The notes beneath the pieces were generated by a model, which worked only from the letters and a program-made list of their open reading frames with translations, did no database searches and was not told where the DNA came from. Below, piece by piece: positions 1-5,287 of a DNA stretch of 6,102 bases (within the stretch, counting starts at the first letter, position 1; each line of letters starts with the position of its first letter). The position numbers and the translations under genes are program-made. Source of the stretch: Acidimicrobiia bacterium (GTDB lineage: Bacteria; Actinomycetota; Acidimicrobiia; Spongiisociales; SHLN01); contig JAUXLW010000083.1 of NCBI GenBank assembly GCA_030623545.1, forward strand, positions 1 to 6,102, given 5' to 3'.

Positions 1-738
1 CCATCCGACTGCCACCAGGCCGGGGCCTCCGGCGCTCACGCTGGTCATCCCCACGTGAGCACTGTCGACACCAAGTCGATACGCCGGCCCGCCGAAGATC
101 GCCTCGTTGTGGGGGACCCGGGACCAGGTGATCCCATCGGGAGAGGTCCACACTGCCGCATGCGGCCAGTCCCATCCGACTGCCACCAGGCCAGGGCCTC
201 CGGCGGTCACGCTGCTCATCCCCGCGGGGGCACTGTCGTCACTAACTCGATACGCCGGCCCGCCGAAGATCGCCTCGTTGTGGGGGACCCGGGACCAGTC
301 GATCCCATCGGGAGAGGTCCACACCACCGCATTGCTGCTCTCGCTTTGGGCGCCCCCATCGCTTCCGACTGCCACCAAACCGGGGCCTCCGACGGTCACA
401 CTGTTCATCGTCGCTCCGCCTCCCTCGTCGTAAAACACCCGGGACCAGGTAACCCCATCGGCAGAAGTCCACACCACCGCATCGCCGTCGGCATCTTCTC
501 CGACTGCCACCAAACCGGGGCCTCCGACGGTGATGCTCTCCATATCCGCTCCGCCGAACAGGGCCGCGTCGTGAGGAACCCGGGTCCAGATAGCCCCGTC
601 GGGGGAGGTCCACACCGCCGCACTCCCTTCGCCATCTTCGCCCGGCCCGGCCTGGCCGACTGCCACCAGGCCGGGGCCTCCGACGGTCACACTCCTCATC
701 GTCGCTCCGCCAAAGACAAAGACACGAGACCAGGTAAG
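1..738 (-). repeat. Tandem protein-coding repeats, 45-63 codons per unit
   Basis: The GGPGLVAVG core is encoded at 655-693, 499-537, 364-402, 175-213 and 4-42 on the minus strand. Steps between cores are 52, 45, 63 and 57 codons. The two units nearest the window edge are the most alike: bases 1-160 and 172-331 align without gaps with about 13 differences, including a 52-base identical stretch (76-127 and 247-298). The units differ mainly in the loop after the core (for example the Gly/Glu/Ser-rich insertions at residues 140-151 and 237-247). The pattern fits propeller-blade duplication with recent copying of the last units. Confidence 0.85.
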
Positions 739-1071
739 CGAAGAAAGGAGGGGCGTGGTCGTTGGGGTCGGGATACTGGTGACGGTGGGTTGATCGATCA
801 CTTCACCATCGGGGGTGCCTCGTGTCAGCCAGGCAACTCCAGCGATGATCAGACCAACCATGACAGCCGCTAGAGCAACTCGCAGACTGCGCCAACGCGG
901 GGCCGATGTGAGCGGCTTTGGCCGGGGTTGAATAGGCCGGACTGGGGGTGCGGGAACGGGTATGGCGGCCACCACGTCGAGGCGATCGGAAAGCTCGGTG
1001 AGGGATATTGTCGGATAATCCCGTTCCAGTAAGTCTCCGTGCTCACTGAGTCGGCGTTCGAGGTCAACCAT
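1..1071 (-). CDS. Membrane-anchored repeat protein, putative anti-sigma/sensor partner of the adjacent ECF sigma factor (C-terminus cut by window edge)
   Basis: The frame is open for 357 codons from ATG at 1071 to base 1, with no stop in the window. Residues 1-58 are a soluble, charged then Pro-rich segment (MVDLERRLSEHGDLLERDYP...). Residues 65-82 (VALAAVMVGLIIAGVAWL) form one hydrophobic helix with Arg/Trp on the inner side. A Thr/Pro linker (95-110) follows, then tandem repeats from about residue 112 to the edge. Each repeat carries S(V/I)T(V/A)GGPGLVAVG (starting at 127, 179, 224, 287 and 344) and a WTSPDGxxWSRV-like block, which suggests beta-propeller blades. The start is supported by GGAGGTGA six bases upstream. 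The ATG lies inside the last codons of the sigma gene, so the two are probably translationally coupled. Gene order and N-in/C-out topology suggest sigma-factor control with an extracytoplasmic sensor. No Cys is present, so the zinc anti-sigma HxxxCxxC motif is absent. The anti-sigma role is inference; it could be a different surface repeat protein. Confidence 0.8.
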   Translation of the reverse strand, partial: MVDLERRLSEHGDLLERDYPTISLTELSDRLDVVAAIPVPAPPVRPIQPRPKPLTSAPRWRSLRVALAAVMVGLIIAGVAWLTRGTPDGEVIDQPTVTSIPTPTTTPLLSSLTWSRVFVFGGATMRSVTVGGPGLVAVGQAGPGEDGEGSAAVWTSPDGAIWTRVPHDAALFGGADMESITVGGPGLVAVGEDADGDAVVWTSADGVTWSRVFYDEGGGATMNSVTVGGPGLVAVGSDGGAQSESSNAVVWTSPDGIDWSRVPHNEAIFGGPAYRVSDDSAPAGMSSVTAGGPGLVAVGWDWPHAAVWTSPDGITWSRVPHNEAIFGGPAYRLGVDSAHVGMTSVSAGGPGLVAVGW

Positions 1072-1543
1072 CGATCCTCACCTCCAGGGCAACTCGTAAC
1101 TTGGCCATTCCACGATCAATATGAGTACGGACGGTGCTTACCGAAGCGTCCAGCATCTTGGCAATCTCCTCGTAGGTCCATGCGAAGCCGTGATGAAGAA
1201 TCACCGCGGTTCGCTGGTTATCCGACAGAGCCTTCAGGCTTGGCTCGAGCGCTGGTTCCACCCAAGGCTCCTCAGAGTTCGGCAACCCAACAACGACCGG
1301 TATCCGGGCCTGCGGTGTAACGCTGTTAACCCCGACCCGGTACAGGTACCCGGCCGGATTGTCCATGCCCTTGACCTTGTCCCAATGGCGCCAGGCATAA
1401 ATCAATGCATCGGCGGCAGCATCGCGACCAAGATCACCACCCCAGCGAGCAACGAGAGCCCGGCGAAGACGAGGCTCAACCTCACCAACGAAACCAGCGA
1501 ACTCTGCCGTAAACGCCTCGGCCATCATCCTCCCCAGCGACAC
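1064..1543 (-). CDS. ECF-type RNA polymerase sigma factor (sigma-70 family)
   Basis: This 159-residue protein has the two-domain layout and size of an ECF sigma factor. Residues about 14-76 are the sigma-2-like domain, with the block DAAADALIYAWRHWDKVK followed by DNPAGYLYRVGVN, typical of regions 2.2-2.4, which melt and read the -10 element. A short Pro-rich linker (80-100) leads to sigma-4 (about 103-150): LSDNQRTAVILHHGFAWTYE and a helix-turn-helix around EEIAKMLDASVSTVRTHIDR that would read the -35 element. The 1543 start is GTG with a weak ribosome site; ATG codons at 1528 and 1525 are alternatives, the second three bases after GGGGAGG. The stop at 1064 overlaps the start of the membrane repeat protein by 8 bp. 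The family is clear; the exact ECF group and target promoters are not visible. Confidence 0.9.
   Translation of the reverse strand: MSLGRMMAEAFTAEFAGFVGEVEPRLRRALVARWGGDLGRDAAADALIYAWRHWDKVKGMDNPAGYLYRVGVNSVTPQARIPVVVGLPNSEEPWVEPALEPSLKALSDNQRTAVILHHGFAWTYEEIAKMLDASVSTVRTHIDRGMAKLRVALEVRIDG
1078..1085 (-). promoter_or_regulatory. Shine-Dalgarno site for the membrane repeat protein
   Basis: The minus strand reads GGAGGTGA, a full match to the anti-Shine-Dalgarno core, with six bases before ATG at 1071. It lies inside the 3' end of the sigma gene and fixes the start of the overlapping partner. Confidence 0.8.
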
Positions 1544-1545
1544 TC

Positions 1546-1559
1546 ACCCTATAAAGGGT
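1546..1559. promoter_or_regulatory. Perfect inverted repeat at the sigma gene start (possible operator or leader hairpin)
   Basis: ACCCT-ATAA-AGGGT is a perfect 5-bp dyad ending two bases upstream of the annotated GTG start. On the minus strand its right half contains TATAGGGT, which could serve as a weak -10 element. In that case transcription would begin near the GTG and the ATG codons at 1528 or 1525 would be the likely starts. A TTGACC hexamer directly precedes the dyad (1559-1564), but its spacing to this -10 is too short to make a standard promoter. The role is uncertain. Confidence 0.3.
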
Positions 1560-1579
1560 CAAGTCCGTCCGCAGGTGTG

Positions 1580-1593
1580 ACACGATTCCGTGT
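1580..1593. promoter_or_regulatory. Short perfect stem-loop in the lipoprotein-sigma gap
   Basis: On the minus strand, ACACG-GAAT-CGTGT forms a 5-bp stem with a 4-base loop. It abuts the larger inverted repeat at 1594-1629. No T-run follows, so a standard intrinsic terminator is not supported. Confidence 0.3.
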
Positions 1594-1629
1594 ACGCACC
1601 CTCTCGGGATGGAGGATGGTGGGGTGCGT
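1594..1629 (-). terminator. Candidate hairpin (weak terminator or attenuator) after the beta-propeller lipoprotein gene
   Basis: ACGCACCC and GGGTGCGT form a perfect 8-bp, GC-rich stem around a 20-base loop. It starts 15 bases past the TGA stop of the lipoprotein gene (1645-1647) and lies upstream of the sigma gene. There is no U-tract, so it may be a transcript-end stabiliser or partial terminator rather than a full one. High-GC actinobacteria often use hairpins without a strong U-tract. Confidence 0.4.
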
Positions 1630-1644
1630 GATTGTCCGACTCGG

Positions 1645-3789
1645 TCAGGCGCTGAAGCGCACGAAATCGAGCTCTTCCAGATCATCCACGTCAGATGCCA
1701 TCAGGCCGACATCGGACAATGTGTAGAGGACGTCGCCGATGACCAGTGATCGGCGGATCTGCGTGCCGTAGTCCCAGTGGTTCCGATCTGCCTGGTGGCT
1801 GACCCTGCTCAGTTCGTGCAGGTCGTCGTTGTGAACGTGGACCCCCACTGCTCCCGAGAAGTACGACTCGGAATTCCCGTTCCAGTTCCACGTCTGCAGC
1901 GGCAGCATTGCCAGCTCTGCGTTGGCCCAGTACAGGAAAGCCCGGTGGTCGTATTCCACCTCGGAGTTGCCGGAGCCGAATGTGATCTTGTCGATCCGTT
2001 TCGGATCGGACAGGTCGGAGATGTCGAACAGTGATACCTGAGCCCCGAGCACGCGGCCGGTTTCGGTGGCGTCCTGGCCGATGCCCAGGAGCCTGTCTTC
2101 ACTGATCGGGTGCAGGTAAGCCGAGTAACCAGGGATCTTCAGCTCACCCTCGAGCTGGGGATCTGCCGGGTTGGAGAGATCCACCACGTACAGCGGATCG
2201 ACCTGGCGGAAGGTGACCACGAACCCGGTCGTTCCGATGTACCGGACGGCGTAGATGCGTTCCCCCCGCCCGAGGTCTTCGACCCGGCCGACGGTTTTCA
2301 GCTCACCGTCGTCCTCAGCCAGCACCGTGATCATGCTTTGTGCATCATCTGAGAAGCCCCAGATGGATGCTGCGTCGGTGGATGCCACCCGTAGGAAGCC
2401 GTCGTGTTCCGACATGGCCCACTGGTTCAACAGGTAGCCGGGTACCTGGCCGGTGGCGACGTATTTGACCTCATCAGGGTCGGATATGTCGAACTTGTGG
2501 ATCGAGGTCACGAAGTCTTTCGCCTCCGAACGCCAGTTGTTCTCGAGCACCACCGGGTCGAGGAAGCTGTTTGTCGTCACGTAGAGCCCGTCGGGCGAGG
2601 CGTAGATGGTCTCACCCTGGGCGAAAATTGCTGCCGCCGCGCCCGCCGGGCTGACGCCGTCGATCAGATCGATAGTGAGGACGGAGGTGAGACCGAGACC
2701 GGCCGACTCTTCCGGCAAGTGGACGTCGGCGCAATCGAGCAGCACGCCTTCGGTGACTTCGGTTTTGGAGCCGGTGTGGTCCTCGAGCACGAAGTAGGGA
2801 AGCCAGTTCTCGATAGTGGACTCTTCAATCACCCGCCGGTTCTCCCGCTCGGAGTCGCGCTCGACCTTGAGCCCGCCGCCTTTTGGCTGCACGAATTCGA
2901 GGCCGGTGGGTTGGGAGCGAATGACCAATCGGGCTACATCGTTGTTGAGCCGGCCGCTCACGTAGCTGCCGTCGATGTACAGATCTCGCACGACCTTCAT
3001 CTCGTCGGGATCAGAAATGTCGATCTCGGAGATCAAAGTCACGCCCACCTGGGGCACGTAGTAGTCGCCTTCCCAAACGTTGGGGCGGCTCTCCACCGTC
3101 ACCGACGGGCGGGAACCGTTGGAAATCACGAACACCTTGTCGTCTACCATCAGCATCTCGTGGCCCCAGCCCCGGCGCAACGGCATCGACCCGACAACCT
3201 CGGGACCGGAGTCGGTGATCTCGATGTTGAAGAGCATTGCTCCTGTGCCGTAGTAACCGCCGTAGCTCAGCCCGGACTCGTAGAAGATCTCCTCGTTGTT
3301 GACGATGGCGAGGATGCGGTCGCCGTCGGTCTTGACGATGTCTGGTTCGTCGACCCCCAGCTCCTGGACATTGGTCGTCGAGAAGTCGACCCCGGGGATG
3401 CCGCCCTCGGCTCGGAACCCTGCTGAGTCTGCAAAGGTCGTCGCTGTTGCCCCGGCCAGCTGTTCGATGAGAACGAGATCGCCATCAAGTCGGCCTCGTC
3501 CAGCCCACTCGACCCCGTAGGGGTAGCCGTAATACCCGTCAAGGCCCCAGGGCCCTACTCGCTCGAGGGCTTCTTTGATGAAGTGATCGAGCAGCTCGTC
3601 GCAACTGTCCACCGTATGAAGCGCCAGGGCGAAGTTGCTGCTGCTCGGACCAGTGGGCAATGCCGGGGGGATGGGCGTGAAGGGACCACCCTCCGGGTTT
3701 CCAGTCGTCGTCGTCGTGGTGACGGCGCCGTCGGCGACGCAGGCGGAGGACACCAATGCCAGGGCAAGAATCAGGGCTGCTTTTCGCAT
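1645..3789 (-). CDS. Secreted lipoprotein with C-terminal beta-propeller domain (Beta_propel family)
   Basis: This 714-residue protein begins with a lipoprotein-like signal: MRK, a hydrophobic stretch (4-13), then SSAC with Cys17 as the likely lipidated residue (Ser at -3 is atypical but tolerated). A Thr-rich linker (24-29) and Pro/Gly spacer follow. The signature TTNVQELGVDEPDIVKTDG (138-156) is characteristic of the secreted C-terminal beta-propeller family (Pfam Beta_propel), as I recall it. Blade-like features include two DISDPDE turns (257-263, 434-440), a third FDISDLSDP (588-596), and the conserved block GELKIPGYSAYLHPISEDRL (548-567). The C-terminal SLVIGDVLYTLSDVG (681-695) matches the usual end of this family. 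Besides Cys17 the only cysteines are 63 and 352. The start has AAGGAG seven bases upstream and an ECF-like promoter. It should sit outside the membrane; its substrate or ligand is unknown. The sigma gene follows on the same strand after 101 bp. Confidence 0.9.
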   Translation of the reverse strand: MRKAALILALALVSSACVADGAVTTTTTTGNPEGGPFTPIPPALPTGPSSSNFALALHTVDSCDELLDHFIKEALERVGPWGLDGYYGYPYGVEWAGRGRLDGDLVLIEQLAGATATTFADSAGFRAEGGIPGVDFSTTNVQELGVDEPDIVKTDGDRILAIVNNEEIFYESGLSYGGYYGTGAMLFNIEITDSGPEVVGSMPLRRGWGHEMLMVDDKVFVISNGSRPSVTVESRPNVWEGDYYVPQVGVTLISEIDISDPDEMKVVRDLYIDGSYVSGRLNNDVARLVIRSQPTGLEFVQPKGGGLKVERDSERENRRVIEESTIENWLPYFVLEDHTGSKTEVTEGVLLDCADVHLPEESAGLGLTSVLTIDLIDGVSPAGAAAAIFAQGETIYASPDGLYVTTNSFLDPVVLENNWRSEAKDFVTSIHKFDISDPDEVKYVATGQVPGYLLNQWAMSEHDGFLRVASTDAASIWGFSDDAQSMITVLAEDDGELKTVGRVEDLGRGERIYAVRYIGTTGFVVTFRQVDPLYVVDLSNPADPQLEGELKIPGYSAYLHPISEDRLLGIGQDATETGRVLGAQVSLFDISDLSDPKRIDKITFGSGNSEVEYDHRAFLYWANAELAMLPLQTWNWNGNSESYFSGAVGVHVHNDDLHELSRVSHQADRNHWDYGTQIRRSLVIGDVLYTLSDVGLMASDVDDLEELDFVRFSA

Positions 3790-3796
3790 GGGCGCA

Positions 3797-3802
3797 CTCC
3801 TT
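3797..3802 (-). promoter_or_regulatory. Shine-Dalgarno site of the beta-propeller lipoprotein gene
   Basis: The minus strand reads AAGGAG with a seven-base gap to ATG at 3789. This supports the start that yields the complete signal peptide. Confidence 0.75.
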
Positions 3803-3814
3803 GGTTTTGCCGAT

Positions 3815-3843
3815 CAGACGCATGGGCCACGCTTTTTGGTTCC
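3815..3843 (-). promoter_or_regulatory. Candidate ECF-sigma promoter of the lipoprotein gene
   Basis: On the minus strand, GGAACC (3843-3838) is followed by a 17-base spacer starting with five A residues and then CGTCTG (3820-3815). GGAAC-type -35 and CGTC-type -10 elements at 16-18 bases are the established pattern for many ECF sigma factors. Transcription would begin near 3808, giving a leader of about 19 bases that contains the AAGGAG ribosome site. The geometry is consistent throughout, but it is a pattern match in one sequence only. Confidence 0.55.
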
Positions 3844-3959
3844 AGGAGACCGTTGCTCTCGCAGTTCGTTGGCGCACCGTCGGCTTGAGGTCAGGCCGGT
3901 TCAAGCTTGCTGAGAAGGGCAAAGATCCGACTGCCCACCGGTGATCTCGAAGAGTCGGC

Positions 3960-3986
3960 TTGACTAAGGGCAGAACTGACTACTCT
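3960..3986 (+). promoter_or_regulatory. Candidate promoter for the sugar transferase, possibly giving a leaderless transcript
   Basis: TTGACT (3960-3965) resembles a -35 element and TACTCT (3981-3986) fits TAnnnT. The 15-base spacer is short. Transcription would start at about 3993, almost at the ATG (3995). No proper Shine-Dalgarno site precedes the ATG (only GGGGG two bases before it), which fits leaderless initiation, common in actinobacteria. Confidence 0.35.
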
Positions 3987-3994
3987 CGGGGGCC

Positions 3995-5266
3995 ATGGGC
4001 CGCCGCTTCCTCACGACCACCGCACTTCTAGACGTCACTTCCCTCGGTTTGGCAATTATCGTTGGGATCGCCCTCATCCCTAACTTCGGCGCCGGAGTAG
4101 AAACCGTCGAGGTTGTTCCGCTACTCGGGACGATGTTCCTGGGGGCATTGCTTGGAAGCTATGTGAGTGCCCGCTCGTGGGCCTCCGGCGCCCCCCGGCC
4201 ATCGTACGGACGTGCGGTATCCATTATCACAATCGCGGTCTCTTTTACCGCTCTGGTAATCGTCACTACCCGTATTTACTGGTCGCGCCCTCATTTCGTC
4301 GCCACCACTATCGGGTGGCTGGCTCTTGCCCTGGCCCATCGGGCGGTTCGCCGCCGACGGCCGTGGAGTGAGAACATCGTCGTCGTGACTCGCGAGAAGG
4401 AGTTGCTCGAGGATCTGCGGGCTGCCCCCCACGCCAATGTGGTCGACGCACTTGATCCCGGTGGAGTGCCTCCCACCCGGCCTTACTCGCCGGACACTCT
4501 GCTGGCCGTCGATCTGCGGGCGGTGCTCTCCGACACGATGGCCCAATACGTTGCTTCGCTGCACCTGGCGGGGTGTCCGATGCGGGGATTCACTTCGGTT
4601 TACGAGGAGCACACCGGCCGGATGCCGATTGTTCACTTGATGGAAGGGTGGGAGCTCACCGAGCCCCTTGATGCCCGCTCACCCTATGTGAGCCTCAAAC
4701 GCTTCATCGACGTGGGGCTGGTCTTGCTGACCAGCCCCATCACGCTCACCTTGAGTGCCTTGATCGCCGTCGTCATCCCCCTGGAGTCGAAGGGGCCGAT
4801 CATCTTCGCACAGGAGCGGGTCGCTCGGTACGGCAAGACCTTTACGTTGTACAAATTCCGAACCATGGTTCATGATGCCGACGCCAACGGAGCGCAATTC
4901 GCCCTGCCCGACGATGAGCGTTTGACCAGTGTGGGGCGGCTGCTGCGCCGCTTCCGCGTGGATGAGCTTCCGCAGCTGTGGAACGTTTTGCGAGGTGACC
5001 TCAGCCTGGTTGGGCCCCGCCCCGAGCAGATTCCCTTTGTTGAGCGTTTCGACCAGACGATTCCGTTCTACACTCACCGGCACCTGTTGCGGCCCGGGGT
5101 CACCGGTTGGGCTCAGGTGAATTTTGGCTACGCCGACAATGAGATTGATACCGTCGAGAAACTTTCTTATGACCTCTTCTATGTCAAACACGTCTCACCC
5201 TGGCTCGATATCTCCATACTGGGTCGCAGCATCTGGACAGTCCTCTCGGGCTTTGGTGCGCAGTAA
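3995..5266 (+). CDS. Polyprenyl-phosphate sugar-phosphate transferase (bacterial sugar transferase family)
   Basis: This 423-residue enzyme would transfer a sugar-1-phosphate from a nucleotide sugar to a polyprenyl phosphate at the inner face of the membrane, the first step of exopolysaccharide or glycan assembly. The N-terminal half has about four membrane helices (around 11-29, 39-58, 74-93, 101-118) and a cytosolic segment (about 120-225) where relatives carry a CoA-binding-like domain, here too divergent to call. The catalytic domain begins at KRFID (235-239) with a hydrophobic membrane segment (240-262). It continues with GPIIFAQERVARYGKTF (267-283), YKFRTM (286-291), VDELPQLWNVLRGDLSLVGP (322-341, with the catalytic Asp323-Glu324 pair) and RPGVTGWAQVN (366-376). 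It is slightly shorter than the usual 450-500 residues. ATG 3995 is the first start after an in-frame TGA at 3977. Sugar specificity cannot be read from sequence. Confidence 0.93.
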   Translation: MGRRFLTTTALLDVTSLGLAIIVGIALIPNFGAGVETVEVVPLLGTMFLGALLGSYVSARSWASGAPRPSYGRAVSIITIAVSFTALVIVTTRIYWSRPHFVATTIGWLALALAHRAVRRRRPWSENIVVVTREKELLEDLRAAPHANVVDALDPGGVPPTRPYSPDTLLAVDLRAVLSDTMAQYVASLHLAGCPMRGFTSVYEEHTGRMPIVHLMEGWELTEPLDARSPYVSLKRFIDVGLVLLTSPITLTLSALIAVVIPLESKGPIIFAQERVARYGKTFTLYKFRTMVHDADANGAQFALPDDERLTSVGRLLRRFRVDELPQLWNVLRGDLSLVGPRPEQIPFVERFDQTIPFYTHRHLLRPGVTGWAQVNFGYADNEIDTVEKLSYDLFYVKHVSPWLDISILGRSIWTVLSGFGAQ

Positions 5267-5287
5267 CGAGACAGCGAGCTTCAAGTC

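Larger units (their letters stand above)
3790..3994. other. Divergent intergenic region between the two gene blocks
   Basis: These 205 bases separate the start of the minus-strand lipoprotein gene from that of the plus-strand sugar transferase. The left end holds the lipoprotein ribosome site and ECF-like promoter. The right end holds a possible housekeeping-type promoter for the transferase. The sequence GTCGGCTTGA occurs twice (3879-3888 and 3954-3963), the second copy overlapping the candidate -35. I see no convincing small gene or RNA structure in the middle. Confidence 0.7.

Noticed and set aside
1..342. CRISPR-like or mobile-element repeat
   Set aside because: The repeats have a long period that is a multiple of three, keep one open frame, and encode a recurring protein motif, so they are protein repeats rather than a repeat-spacer array or transposon ends.
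55..873. Long plus-strand open frame (272 codons) opposite the membrane repeat protein
   Set aside because: It is the antisense reading of a GC-biased repeat array; its own repeats mirror those of the minus-strand gene, it lacks a recognisable domain, and the minus-strand reading has a ribosome site, a membrane helix and an operon partner.
1121..1726. Plus-strand open frame of 201 codons across the sigma gene and gap
   Set aside because: It is antisense to the sigma factor and to the end of the lipoprotein gene, with no domain and no plausible ribosome site.
2404..3426. Plus-strand open frame of 340 codons
   Set aside because: It lies wholly inside the beta-propeller lipoprotein gene, whose family signature is clear. 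The composition of the antisense product (rich in Val, His, Asp, Gly) is typical of a shadow frame in high-GC DNA.
3539..3922. Minus-strand open frame overlapping the start of the lipoprotein gene
   Set aside because: It is out of frame with the well-supported lipoprotein start, runs through its promoter and signal peptide, and yields an Arg/Pro-rich product without features.
4679..5191. Minus-strand open frame of 170 codons
   Set aside because: It is antisense to the conserved catalytic domain of the sugar transferase, with no independent support.
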